Assembly: GCA_038503035.1 (NCBI GenBank)
Contig: JAVSML010024618.1
Location: 452,959-516,958 of the forward strand
DNA: 64,000 bases
From: Crocodylus rhombifer
Taxonomy: Eukaryota > Chordata > Crocodylia > Crocodylidae
Direction: 5' to 3'
The notes under the pieces were generated by a model that searched no databases, was not told the origin of the DNA, and saw nothing but the letters and a program-made list of their open reading frames with translations. The position numbers were made by a program, and so were the translations under genes. Positions 54,588-64,000 of the stretch are shown in pieces; positions within the stretch are counted from its first letter, which is position 1; every line of letters starts with the position of its first letter.

Positions 54588-57383
54588 GTGGGCAAGGCAA
54601 GATCCCCCAAGGACACACTTGCCTGCCTGTACACTAATGCCAGGAGCCTGGGTAACAAGCAGGAGGAGCTTGTCCTCCTGCTCAGTGCAAAGAATTATGA
54701 CATCATTGGGATAACGGAGACCTGGTGGGACTCCACCCATGACTGGACCACGGGTATAGAGGGCTATACCCTGTACAGGAGGGATCGTGTTGACAAAAGG
54801 GGCGGGGGTGTAGCTCTCTATGTGAAGGAAAGCTACATGTCCCTGCAAGCTGATGTTGGCAACCAGCATGGACAGCTAGAGACCCTCTGGGTAAAAATTC
54901 GTGGGGAATACGGCACAGGGGACACAACGGTGGGAGTCTACTACAGACCTCCCACTCAAAGTCCTGAGCTTGACCAGGAGTTTGCCTGGGAACTGACTGA
55001 GGCCGCTTGCTCCAGGACCTTGGTTGTCATGGGTGACTTCAATTACCTGGACATCTCGTGGGAAGATCACTCAGCAAAATCTGAGTGGATGAAAAGCTTT
55101 CTCTCGTGTGTGGATGACCTCTACCTGACTCAAGAAGTCTATGGGCCAACAAGAGGCAAAGCGCTGCTCGACCTGGTACTGGCTACGGGGGAAGACCTAA
55201 TCAGCGACCTAGTGATCGATGGGAAGCTGGGTGACAGCGACCACGAGCTGATCACCTTCACCATCCGCCATAAAGCTGGCAAGTCAGTCAGCAACACAGA
55301 AGTCCTTGACTTCAGAAAAGCCGACTTTGACAAGCTCAAGAGGCTGGTCGGTCAGGCCCTTAGGGACCATGACCCCAGGGAGATGGGAGTTCAAGAAGAG
55401 TGGTTGCTTCTCAAGGAAGCGATCCTCAGTGCACAAGCTAAATCTATTCCAAGACGGAGGAAAGGCAGCAAGAAGGCACAGCAGCCCTCCTGGCTCTCCA
55501 GGGACCTAGCAGACCTCCTCTGGCTAAGAAGGAAAGCCTACAAAGGATGGAGGACGGGATTCACCTCCAAGGAGGATTATTCTGCACTGGTCTGGTTCTG
55601 CAGGGAGCAAACCAGGAAAGCCAAGGCTGCAACTGAACTCCAACTACCTTCAAGCATCAAGGACAACTAAAAGTCCTTTTTCAGATATGTGGGGAGCCGG
55701 AGGAAAAGCAAGGGCAATGTTGGACCCCTGCTAAACCAGATGAGGCAACTGACAACTGATACCCAGGAAAAAGCCAACCTATTAAATAGGTACTTTGCGT
55801 CAGTCTTTCATCAGTCCCATGGGACGCCCATGCCTGCAATGGGACAGGGAGATCCGGGTGATGGGGATCCCCTACCCTCCATAAATGCTGACCTTGTGAA
55901 GGAACACCTTGAGAAGCTGGATACCTTTAAGTCAGCCAGCCCTGACAATCTGCACCCCAGGGTACTCAAGGAGCTGGCAAGCATCATAACCCAGCCCCTG
56001 ACACGGATCTTTGAAAACTCCTGGCACTCTGGTGTAGTGCCCGAAGACTGGAAGGTGGCCAGTGTGGTGCCGATCTTCAAGAAAGGGAGGAGAATGGATC
56101 CGGCTAACTACAGGCCCATTACCCTGACTTCTATCCTGGGGAAGATCTTAGAAAAGTTTATTAAGGAGGCCATCCTTGATGGACTGGCCCAGGCTAACAT
56201 TCTAAGGGATAGCCAGCACGGGTTTGTTGCGGGTAGGTCTTGTTTGACCAATCTCATTTCCTTCTATGACCAGGTGACCTATCACCTGGACAAGGGAGAA
56301 GAGATTGATGTCATATATCTTGACTTCAAAAAAGCCTTTGATCTGGTATCCCATGATCACCTCGTGGCCAAACTGCCCAGTTGTGGCCTTGGCTCCACCA
56401 TGATCCGCTGGCTGGGAAATTGGCTCCGTGGTCGGACCCAGAGGGTTGTGATTGATGGCAGTCACTCATCGTGGTGCCCTGTCACCAGTGGGGACCCTCA
56501 AGGCTCTGTCCTTGGACCCATACTGTTCAACATCTTCATTAATGATGTGGACATTGGAGTCAGGAGTGGACTGGCCAAGTTCGCCGATGACACCAAACTT
56601 TGGGGCAAAGCATCCACGCCAGAAGATAGGCGGGTGATCCAGGCTGACCTGGACAAGCTCAGCAAATGGGCAAATGAGAACCTGATGGTGTTTAACACCG
56701 AAAAATGCAAGGTTCTCCACCTTGGGAAGAAAAACCTGCAGCTTCCTTATAGGCTCGGCAGTGCTACGTTGGTTAGCACTACAGAAGAAAGAGACTTGGG
56801 GGTCATCATTGACCACAAGATGAACATGAGCCTCCAATGCGATGCTGCGGCTAATAAAGCGACCAAAACGCTGGTGTGCATCCATAGGTGCTTCTCGAGC
56901 AAATCCCGGGACGTCATTCTCCCCTTGTACTCGGCCTTGGTGAGGCCGCAGCTGGAGTACTGCGTCCAGTTTTGGGCTCCACAATTCAAAAAGGATGTGG
57001 AGAAGCTTGAGAGAGTCCAGAGAAGAGCCACGCCCATGATCAGAGGTCAGGAAAACAGATCTTACGATGACAGGCTGAGAGCCATGGGACTCTTTAGCCT
57101 GGAAAAGCGTAGGCTCAGGGGTGATCTGATGGCCACCTACAAGTTTATCAAGGGTGACCACCAGGATCTGGGGGAACGTTTGTTCATCAGAGCGCCCCAA
57201 GGGATGACTAGGTCGAACGGTCACAAACTCCTGCAAGAGCGTTTCAGGCTGGACATAAGGAAGAATTTCTTTACTGTCCGAGCCCCCAAGGTCTGGAACA
57301 GTCTGCCAGCGGAGGTGGTTCAAGCGCCTACATTGAACACCTTCAAAAGTAAATTGGATGCTTATCTTGCTGGGATCCTATGA
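54588..57383 (+). pseudogene. CR1 ORF2 (APE endonuclease and reverse transcriptase), one nonsense codon
   Basis: About 930 codons in one frame, broken only by TAA at 55668 within KDN-stop-KSFF, where other copies read KDNKKSFF. No ATG opens it: the first recognisable residues follow a GTG at 54588, so initiation is unclear. Endonuclease: YTNARSLGNKQEEL, GITETWWDSTHDW, YYRPPTQSPELDQ, GDFNYLDISWEDHS and LGDSDHELITF (catalytic Asp/His pair). [78 protein letters not shown] and [10 protein letters not shown] (catalytic FADD, about 56580). The post-RT domain has CIHRCFSSKSRDVILPLY and ends LDAYLAGIL at 57380. All visible catalytic residues are present. The P-to-D change in SGDPQG (SGVPQG elsewhere) is a possible missense. 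Confidence 0.95.
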
Positions 57384-57473
57384 CCCCAGCTGACTTCCTG
57401 CCCTTTGGGCAGGGGGCTGGACTCGATGATCTCCCGAGGTCCCTTCCAGCCCTAATGTCTATGAAATCTATGA

Positions 57474-57825
57474 AATAAGATTGTATATGTTTGTGCTTTA
57501 TATTTTGTAATTGAAATGTTGTATTGTAATGTTGTAAATAGTGTTATTTAGGGTTTGACCTTGGTTTTTGGTTAATGTTCATTGTGTAAATATACGTATA
57601 TTATATTTAGTTTTATGTTTATGTTAGTTTTATGTATATTTAGTTTTATGTTTAGATTATAACTCAGTAAATTGTATATAGTTAAGAACTTTGGGCTTGG
57701 GATAACTCTATAGAGGAAAGAAGGATCTGCTCAAAATTCTGGCATCCCTCTCACAGCTCCCCCTCCTGCCTACCCATCCCATCCAATGGAGACTAGGACA
57801 CACCCTTGGGTGTACCCAGGTTACA
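57474..57825 (+). mobile_element. Inner end of a Gypsy 5' LTR
   Basis: It ends GGTGTACCCAGGTTACA (CA at 57824-57825), followed by TTC and a primer-binding site. The left part is very AT-rich (TTTAGTTTTATG repeats near 57600-57655). The outer part of the LTR is not adjacent; a full-length CR1 ends at 57473, so the CR1 may have landed in this LTR. Confidence 0.7.
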
Positions 57826-57828
57826 TTC

Positions 57829-57846
57829 TGGGGGGCTCATCCAGGT
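57829..57846 (+). promoter_or_regulatory. Primer-binding site, tRNA-Pro type
   Basis: TGGGGGCTCATCCAGGTT matches the proline tRNA primer site common in Gypsy elements and gammaretroviruses at 15 of 18 positions. Two of the mismatches are G-to-A at CpG, as expected from methylation decay. It primes minus-strand DNA synthesis. Confidence 0.88.
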
Positions 57847-57901
57847 TTGCAGGTGGCAGGTTAAACATTGTTATTGGTACTGTGCCTCTCTATACAGCAT
57901 T

Positions 57902-58592
57902 ATGTCGAACCCCAATGTTGCCCAGGGCTCTGAGGGAGCTGGGACCTCTGGGGCAGCAGGAGCAACTGCTCCAGCAGACTGGGTAAACATCCTTAAGCAG
58001 GTACTTAGACAAGTGACTGACTCTTCCAATGACAGAGCCGCTTATAAGAGGCTCAGGACTTTTTCTGGGAAGCTCCCAGTCCCTGCTGGGGAGGAAGGCT
58101 TTGAGGCCTGGACTGCCCGTATCCAGAAGACATTACTCATGTGGCAGATACCAGAGGATGTGAAGAGACGTTGGCTCCTGGATGCGCTGAGAGAGCCAGC
58201 CTTTGGTATCATTCACACTGCTAAACAGCAAAACCCTGGAATCTTCACGCAGCAGTGTCTACAGACTCTAAGGGACAAGTTCAGACAGTCCATTTCCCAT
58301 GGGGGAGCCTATTATGAACTGCTTGGGACTTCCAGCAGAAAGGAGAGACTGCATCCCCTTACGTGCTGTGGTTGGGCAGGTACTACAGTGGGTGGTAGAG
58401 CAGGGGGCCCTTACCTCTGCTGACTCAGATCATGTTCAGTTCTGGCAGGTCCAGATTGGTGCCCACTATAGTTTAGACCTGGTGAGGGATCTAAATTTGT
58501 CTGGGCAGGAAAGCAACCCACCAGGGTTTGCCCAGCTTATGAGGAAGGTACAAGAGGAGGAGGAGATCCTTCAATTACGGGAGACCATGTGA
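57902..58592 (+). pseudogene. Gypsy gag (capsid), PNMA-like, frameshifted
   Basis: Gag forms the virus-like particle. The ATG at 57902 opens MSNPNVAQGSEGAGTSGAAG. A capsid-like segment follows (LRTFSGKLPVPAGEEGFEAW, then KRRWLLDALREPAFGII and a CLQTLRDKF helix). The FSG...EExFExW...KRRxLLxxLRxPA pattern is that of the PNMA/Gypsy capsid N-terminal lobe. Near 58330 a frameshift moves to the frame holding VVGQVLQWVVEQGALTSADS, RDLNLSGQESNPPGFAQLM and EEEEILQLRETM, and a TGA at 58590 ends it. Confidence 0.87.
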
Positions 58593-58610
58593 ACCTCTGA
58601 AGAACCCCCA

Positions 58611-58865
58611 GTGCACAAGGGGCCAGTGTCCCATGTAATGACTGTGGCTCCTCCTGAGGAGGAAAAGGAATCCCCACCCCCAGTTCTGGCAGCTGTTATT
58701 ACTGGTTCAGCTCCCAGAAGGTGGCCCAGGACTGACCCAGGTTTCCCAGGTCTATCCCAAGTGAGGAACCAATCCAGGTCTGTGGGATTATGTTTTAAGT
58801 GTGGGGAGTATAGCCACATGGCGAGAGAATGCTCAGGGCCTGAGAGTCCTGACTTGATTTTCTAA
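58611..58865 (+). pseudogene. Gypsy nucleocapsid part of gag, CCHC zinc knuckle
   Basis: A Pro/Glu-rich linker precedes LCFKCGEYSHMARECSG, a C-x2-C-x4-H-x4-C knuckle at about 58790-58835 that binds the element RNA. It is in a different frame from the capsid, so gag is broken at least twice. It ends at TAA (58863). Confidence 0.92.
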
Positions 58866-58964
58866 AGGCTGATGTCCCTGTGAAAGTCAGGAAATGAGGA
58901 GGGGATGGGACAAGGGAGTCAGTTCCGCCCCAGGTCTCATCAGACTCCCAAGACACGGCCATGA

Positions 58965-59090
58965 GTGTGATACCTGAAGGGTTAATAGGCCCCTGGGCTG
59001 AAGTACCTGTAAAGGTCAATGGGCATCCCTGTACTGCAGTATTGCACAGTGGGTCCCAAGTGACCATTTTGTTTGAGTCACTATAAAGCT
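58965..59090 (+). pseudogene. Gypsy aspartic protease remnant
   Basis: The frame reads EVPVKVNGHPCTAVLHSGSQ then VTILFESL before TAA. The catalytic motif LD[ST]G[SA] has His in place of Asp (GTATTGCACAGTGGG), which would abolish activity. The rest of the domain downstream (59100-59480) is in mixed frames, including NSHIFRALAQYCQQQAGIS. Confidence 0.8.
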
Positions 59091-59489
59091 CATTTCAACT
59101 GTTTACCATTCTTTCCCTTGTCTGGGTTGGGTTTATATGGCCTTAGTCAAAGTCAATACCCATATCGCAGGTATTTTAAAATTAGAATTTGATTTCCTGC
59201 CTCTGTGGTGGGGACCAATAAAGAAGTGGTGACCATTATCTTGGTGTGCCCTGACCCAGGGTGGAAGCCAGAGGCTCCCCTTATTATAGGGACTAACTCC
59301 CACATTTTCCGGGCACTGGCCCAGTATTGTCAACAGCAGGCTGGCATAAGCTATAGGAAACAACTAAAGATGCATGCTGTGTGTTCCAAGGCCTATTCCA
59401 GGTGGGAACGGAGGAGCACAGAGGGAGGGTTCCCTGTTTTAGGGCAATTATGGTTTGAGGGGAAAAGGCCACAGAGGATCCCTTGAAAG

Positions 59490-59840
59490 GGACAGAGAGC
59501 CCTACATGTTGCCTGCACTTGGGCTGAAGGGGTCCCAGAGGCTGAAGCTGTGGTAGTTGAAGCCCTCCCCTGTGGGAAGGAATCTTGGGTACTGGAAGTG
59601 CCCGCTGTATTGTTTACTCCTGAGGGACTGGCCCAAGAGCATGTCACTGTCATGGTGGTGAACCCCTTGATGCAAGAAGTGGTGGTTCACCCTGGCCAGA
59701 AGTTAGCCACTCTTAGGGAAGCAGAAGTAGTAGCTTCAACTAACCAGCCTGGGTCCACCCCAACAGATCCCAAGCAGCTTTATTTGGGGGATTTCCCAGC
59801 ACCTGAGGCTTGGAAGGAGCAGCTGTGGGAGAAGCTGTAA
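59490..59840 (+). pseudogene. Gypsy pol spacer between protease and RT
   Basis: An open segment, 59550-59840, with VVEALPCGKESWVLEVPAVL, EHVTVMVVNPLMQEVVVHPG and QKLATLREAEVV, resembling the beta-rich dUTPase-like or spacer part found in this position in PNMA-type Gypsy pol. Function is not clear from sequence alone. Confidence 0.6.
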
Positions 59841-60720
59841 CGCCAGACTGGGGTTTTCTCTCTCTCTCCATGAATAAAATGTGGGGAAAGCTGAAGGGGT
59901 GGAACACCAAATTCACCTCAGTGATCCCTGACCATTTTGGGAATGTTCTTGCCACATCCCACTGGCTGAAATGGGAGAAGTCTGGCACCACCTGCAAGAA
60001 CTGCTCGATCATGGGATAATAACCAATTCAGAGCCCCTACACTTCACCCATTGTCATCATAAGGAAGAAGAACGTTAAGATCTGCATGTGCATTGACTAT
60101 AGGGTGTTAAATACCCTGACAACTATTAATCACTGTATGGTCCCTAGGGTATAAGAGGCACTGGACTGCTTTGGGGGTAGCAAATGGTTTTCTGTATTGC
60201 AGCTGAGGAGTGGATATTACCAGATTCCCCTCAGAGAGGCGGACAAAGAAAAAAACGCTTTCATTTGCCCATTGGGTTTCTTTCAGTTTGAAAGGATGCC
60301 CCAAGGCATTTTGGGTGCCCTGGCCACTTTCCAAATATTGATGGAAAAGGTGGTTGGGGATATGCATGTCACCCAAGTGCTCATATACCTGGATGACCTT
60401 ATCGTGTTTGGGATGACCCTAGAGAAACATGATGAGAGGCTCCTCTGAGTGCTGGACCAGTTGGAAGCTGCAGACCTTAAGCTGGCTATCAAAAAGTGTC
60501 AGTTTTGCCAGGCCAGAGTAAAATATGTGGGGCACATTGTATCCTAACAGGAGATCAGTACTGACCCAGACAAGGTCCGCACTGTGACCACTTCACCCAG
60601 ACCCACAAACTATCGAGAGCTAAGGAGACTTTTGGGATTTGCAAGGTTTTACAGGAGGTTTGTGCAGGACTATGCCACCATTGCCTGGCTGATGAGTCAC
60701 CTTACCCAGGGATATCAGAC
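59841..60720 (+). pseudogene. Gypsy reverse transcriptase, stops and frameshifts
   Basis: Copies genomic RNA into DNA in the intact element. Blocks are LLDHGIITNSESPYTSPI (with frame change) and IVIIRKKNVKICMCIDYRVL (60050-60115), KWFSVLQLRSGYYQIPL (60180-60232), FICPLGFFQFERMPQGILGA, then VLIYLDDLIVFG with the catalytic YLDD at 60386-60397, and AIKKCQFCQARVKYVGHIVS. The connection region begins YRELRRLLGFARFYRRFV (60612-60665). At least three in-frame stops are present. In the first catalytic block the expected Asp of the SxLDLRSGY-type motif reads LQLRSGY (Asp replaced by Gln). Confidence 0.9.
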
Positions 60721-61135
60721 AGGGAAAGCCTTCTGCAACTGAAGGATGCTGGAGCACTCCAAAAGAAGTGGGGAGGTGAAGAGTACTACCCAGCCTTTTG
60801 GACCAGCTTATCTGGACTGGGAGCAGTGTTTTACCAAATACATGAGGAGCATAAATGCCCTGTGGCATTTGCCAGCCAGAGCCTCGTGCTCAGTGAAACT
60901 TGATATCTAACTCATAAATTATAGTTTGTGGCCCTTAAATGGGCCATTACTGAAAAGTTCCGGGACTATTTGTATGACATTTCAAGTGTGGACTGACAAT
61001 AAGCCATTCTGACCAGTGCCAAGCTGGATGCCACTGGGCATCGATGGGTTGCTGCTTTAGCAGACTTTTCATTCAGCCTCCATTATCAGGCTGGACATAA
61101 AAATATTGATGCCGATGCCTTGCTCGGATGACTTC
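60721..61135 (+). pseudogene. Gypsy RNase H, degraded
   Basis: Recognisable as FWTSLSGLGAVFYQIHEEHK, PVAFASQSLVLSET, FVALKWAITEKFRDYLY and YQAGHKNIDADAL, in changing frames with stops. The first catalytic Asp of the usual TDAS segment is lost (TSLS). Confidence 0.82.
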
Positions 61136-61169
61136 TGCTCAGGCCCCAGAAGCGCTGCAGCCAGAGACC

Positions 61170-62385
61170 TTTTGAGCTCTCTGTGATCTCCCCATGAGAA
61201 ACCCATCAGAAGAAGGACATGATGGAGCTTGCTTGGCTGAAGTGCTGGGGGTACCACCTGAAGGAATTCCCCAGGCCTGGAGCCATTACATTCTGTTGAA
61301 TCCTTCGGTGCTACCCCAAATTACAGCAGCCAAGTGGCAAGGCAGCCAGGAGTGGGATCCTGATATCCGAGATGTGCTTCGGGCTCAGAAGGGAGGGACT
61401 GTTATGTCTCCTCCTGACCAAGTGGGCACTTCAACTGGCCGGCATCTGCTAAGGGAGCAGGGAAAGCTGCGATAAATAAATGGAGTGTTGCATTGGGTAG
61501 TACAAGTCTCTGAAGGGCAAGAGATGCTGCAGCTGGTCCTCCCCAGAGAACAGCAGGCCCTAGTGCTGTGGGCCCTTCACAATGACTTTGGCCATATGAG
61601 AATACAGCGGACTCTGGTTTTAGTGCAAGAGAGGTTTTTCTGGCTTTGCATGGCTGAGGACATTAAAACCAAATGCCAGACCTGTGAACACTGTGAGAAG
61701 CAGAAAACCCTGCCGTCACGTACCGCTTACCTACATAATATTCAGAGCTCACAGCCACTCAAACTTGTCTGCATGGGGTTTCTTACTATAGAGGGAGATG
61801 GAAACCAAAAGAGCAATGTCCTGGTGATAACAGATCATTTTACGTGATATGCCCAGGCTTTTGTGACCCATGACCAGACTGCCCAGACAGTGGCTAAAGT
61901 GTTATGGGAGAAGTACTTTTCTGTTTTTGGACTGCCCACCCACTTACATTCTGATCAGGGCAGGGATTTTGCGAGCAAGTTATTCAAAGAGGTACTGACT
62001 GTAGCAGGGATACGGAAATCCCAAACGACTCCTTATCACCTGCAAGGGGATCCCCAACCCAAGCATTTCAACAGAACACTATTGAACATGTTAGGGACCC
62101 TAAGACAGGAGCAAAGGGTATCATGGGGCCAACATCTGTCTTTTTTTTACATGCCTATAATTCAACAAAGAATGATGCCACCGGGGTAAAATCATATTTC
62201 CTCATGTTTGGGAGGCAGCCACAGCTTCCTATAGATCTCTGTTTCCAAGTGGAGAAGGCATATGGGCAGCACTTGTCACATGGTCAGTATGCCCATCAAC
62301 TGAGAGACAGACCGAGGCAGGTCTATCACCTGGCTAGAAACATAGTGAACCACAACCAACTGAGGCACAGGTGAAATTATGACGC
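61170..62385 (+). pseudogene. Gypsy integrase with two of three catalytic residues lost
   Basis: Joins element DNA to the chromosome in intact copies. The HHCC finger spans LHNDFGHMRIQRTL and CQTCEHCEKQK (61575-61705). The core starts LKLVCMGFLTIEGDG, where the first catalytic Asp (usual xMDF) is Gly; HSDQGRDFASKLF keeps the second Asp; and GDPQPKHFNRTLLNML has Lys where the catalytic Glu of xERFNRTL belongs. TGA interrupts at 61846, and a frameshift follows near 62160. The upstream segment, 61194-61475, is the pre-integrase linker. Confidence 0.9.
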
Positions 62386-63062
62386 CTGAGTAAGGGAGCA
62401 GGGACTGAGCCCCAGGGACTGGGTGTTACAAAGGAATTTAGGCCTACTGGGACACACAAGATTATAGATCACTGGAAAGCTGAATCTCACAAAGTTGTCA
62501 GAAGGATGGGGAATTTCCCTGTGTATCAAGTGGCCCCTGAGACTAGGCCTGGGTGGCCCTGAGTACTACTACACCACAACCTACTCCTGCCTATCAGTGA
62601 ATTAGGTGGCACAGGTTCCCCACCAGCCGAGCTCCACCACAGACCCCCCTCAGATGGGCTAGGCCCAAGACAGAACAAGTTCTTCCTCCTGCTCCAGTGA
62701 ATGAAGACGACTCTGACTTGGACAGTGATGGGTGGCACCCCTCAGAGTTCCATTCCAGCCTACTGCTAACCACCCCGGATGGGATGCTCGGGATGGAAGA
62801 GCGGAAGAGGTGCCAGAACCCCACAATGGCCCAACAGAAGAATCATGACCATTGCAGTCTCCCAGGACCGCAAGCCCTGCTGCCAGACTGTCCACCTCCA
62901 GGGTTGAAAGCCCTGATAGCAGGGATGAAGGGAATGACCATGGGTCACCATGGGGCTTGGAACATGAGCCCACCCCTCAAGCCCACCATGAAAGGAGGCC
63001 AGTTAAATGCCACCTGCAATGCCCCTGGCTTGCAACGCAAGGTGCCCATCTCTTCACCCTAG
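62386..63062 (+). pseudogene. Gypsy pol C-terminal tail
   Basis: After a frame change, KVVRRMGNFPVYQVAPE and VLHHNLLLPISE resemble the GPY/F-type module that ends many Gypsy integrases. Then an acidic Ser/Pro-rich segment (NEDDSDLDSDGW, 62700) runs to TAG at 63060. No envelope-like signal peptide, membrane anchor or furin site is visible. Confidence 0.65.
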
Positions 63063-63111
63063 ACTCAATAGCTGCAGGGGGCCAGCTCATCACCAGGATG
63101 GTGAAGGGTTC

Positions 63112-63123
63112 TGCAGGGGAGAG
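63112..63123 (+). promoter_or_regulatory. Polypurine tract
   Basis: TGCAGGGGAGAG lies directly upstream of the TG that opens the 3' LTR. It primes plus-strand DNA synthesis in LTR elements. Confidence 0.72.
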
Positions 63124-64000
63124 TGTAGGAGGCTCACCTTTCAGAGCTTGGGTTGAGACCCAGGCTTGAGATCCTGATGTTTTGATTGGTGGAGCCCATT
63201 CACCAATCAGGAGGCAGCAAGAGAAAAAAAGTCATACCCCTTTCCTGAGGGGAGGGGGAGAAGAAATCTCAAGAGCTCTCCCAGACCTGATTAAAGACTG
63301 TAAACTGTCAGGTCTGGAAGACTTTAGGGGTGGAGACCTGGAGCATATAAAAGGAGCTGTGTACCCAGCATGAGGGGCAGATGCAGAGAGGGACTCAAGA
63401 AGAGCAGAGCCAAGAAAAGCTGGGGAGCTCTCCCTCAGTAGGCAATAGGCCCAAGACTCCTGAAGCTGCCACTGAAAGAGCAGTCTTTCGAGTGGTGCAA
63501 GACCAGTTGGGCTTTTGATGATGCATGGGATGGTGTGTGGAGACCTGGCCCTGGGAGCGGTGTGAGACTACTCAGGCCCATCACGGTGCACAGTTTGGTG
63601 CACAGAGCCCAGGCTTTGAGAGTGCAAGCAGCGGCTGGAGCCTGCAACCCTGGCAGGGCCAGCAGCCATGCAGTGCACAGGGCAGTGCACAGGGTAAGGC
63701 CTTGGGGCTGCAGTGGGGTGGCTCAGGCCCCATCTCGCAGCAAGCGGCCAGGTCCCACAGTGCACATGGCAGTACACAGGCCCAAGCCTTGGGAGCAAGG
63801 CAGCAGTGGAGGCTGCTTGGGTTAGCCATTCAGCATGAGGACAGACAGCCGGAGCCTGAAGGGCCTGGCCTAAGCTACAAGGGCCCTTGGTGCTGAAGCC
63901 AGGGCACGGGGAAACAGTAGTGCTGCAGCGTAAGGCCCAGCACCCAGAACCCAGCAGCAGTGGGGCAGCAGCTAAGAGGAGCTGAGTCCTCAGTGCCCAG
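63124..64000 (+). mobile_element. Gypsy 3' LTR, start; continues beyond the window
   Basis: It begins TGTAGGAGGCTCACC. The promoter-like region has ATTGG (63184-63188), CCAAT (63203-63207) and a TATA box (GCATATAAAAGG, about 63343-63354). After it lies GC-rich R/U5 with a recurring GTGCACA/GCAGTGCACAGG unit (63594-63780). No poly(A) signal or right terminus is reached. It shares only its first bases with the other LTR families. Confidence 0.75.

Larger units (their letters stand above)
53002..57473 (+). mobile_element. Full-length CR1-A LINE, about 4.47 kb, nearly intact
   Basis: It has a GC-rich 5' UTR, ORF1, ORF2 and the CR1-A 3' end with a TCTATGAAATCTATGAAATA tail. Full-length copies are rare because most CR1 insertions are 5' truncated. 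The upstream boundary matches the other 5' UTR copy at 22640 (AGGCTCCxGAGC). Coding damage is limited to a frameshift and a stop in ORF1 and one stop in ORF2. It appears to sit at the edge of, or inside, the 5' LTR of the Gypsy element downstream. Confidence 0.95.
57829..63123 (+). mobile_element. Ty3/Gypsy retrotransposon internal region, decayed
   Basis: The order primer-binding site, gag with CCHC knuckle, protease, RT, RNase H, integrase, polypurine tract is diagnostic of Ty3/Gypsy (and retroviruses). No envelope gene is visible. The RT (YLDD) and integrase resemble vertebrate Gypsy lineages whose gag is related to the PNMA gene family. Stops and frameshifts occur in every gene, and protease, RNase H and integrase have each lost catalytic residues. 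It is therefore an old, inactive copy. Confidence 0.92.

Noticed and set aside
56466..57323. 285-codon minus-strand ORF
   Set aside because: Exact antisense of the CR1 ORF2 RT and C-terminal domain; a codon-bias shadow.
62697..63062. Possible envelope gene after the Gypsy integrase
   Set aside because: No signal peptide, cleavage site or membrane anchor, and the frame is a short acidic Ser/Pro-rich tail continuous with pol.
63525..63896. Gln/Ser/Gly-rich ORFs at the right edge
   Set aside because: They lie in the R/U5 part of the Gypsy 3' LTR and are made by recurring GTGCACA units.

Overview
The window reads as repeat-dense intergenic or intronic DNA from a sauropsid vertebrate, most likely a crocodilian, with a turtle as the alternative. 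This is inferred from the load of CR1 LINEs (more than a dozen copies or fragments), the presence of hAT, Tigger and Harbinger DNA transposons, retroviral-type solo LTRs and a Ty3/Gypsy element, and the absence of recognisable L1 or Alu-like sequence. I found no host protein-coding exon, tRNA, rRNA, CRISPR array or bacterial-style operon. Nearly every long ORF is a piece of a transposable element.

Layout. 1-699: an LTR cut by the window edge, carrying an (AGGC)n microsatellite. 960-1963: a decayed PIF/Harbinger transposase. 3276-4457: the source copy of a 1.18 kb inverted duplication. 4221-9311: three minus or plus strand CR1 pieces and a G-rich stretch. 10676-16509: one old CR1 split by a hAT-like element and by a younger CR1. 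17095-22430: a CR1 end, MITE-like repeats and two solo LTRs. 22640-25118: a CR1 whose middle is replaced by the inverted duplicate. 25200-30245: a minus-strand CR1 split by a plus-strand CR1, then an older CR1 split by a CpG-rich solo LTR. 30491-33631: further LTRs. 33632-38417: the emptiest part, with hAT and Tigger MITEs. 38713-42655: two more minus-strand CR1 copies. 43794-49088: a hAT-like element followed by an old CR1 interrupted by a hAT element that is itself interrupted by another CR1. 50246-51230: an LTR piece and a small hAT MITE with perfect target duplication. 53002-57473: a nearly intact full-length CR1. 57474-64000: a Ty3/Gypsy retrotransposon with PBS, gag, protease, RT, RNase H, integrase, polypurine tract and the start of its 3' LTR.

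How the parts relate. CR1 copies move by target-primed reverse transcription with their own endonuclease/RT; most copies here are 5' truncated, as is usual. I separate four working groups by their 3' ends and protein sequence: CR1-A (3' end reads CATAGACATTAGG on the complementary strand), CR1-B (CATAGTTTCTAGGGTCGG), CR1-C (CATAGAAGTAGGG) and CR1-D (an older, divergent group). These names are mine. The insertions give a relative order: B into A, C into B, hAT into D, C into that hAT. No element appears fully competent. The closest is the CR1 at 53002-57473, whose ORF2 is broken by a single nonsense codon while ORF1 has one frameshift and one nonsense codon.

Limits. All family assignments are by eye from encoded motifs, termini and target-site duplications. 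Boundaries marked approximate may be off by tens of bases.
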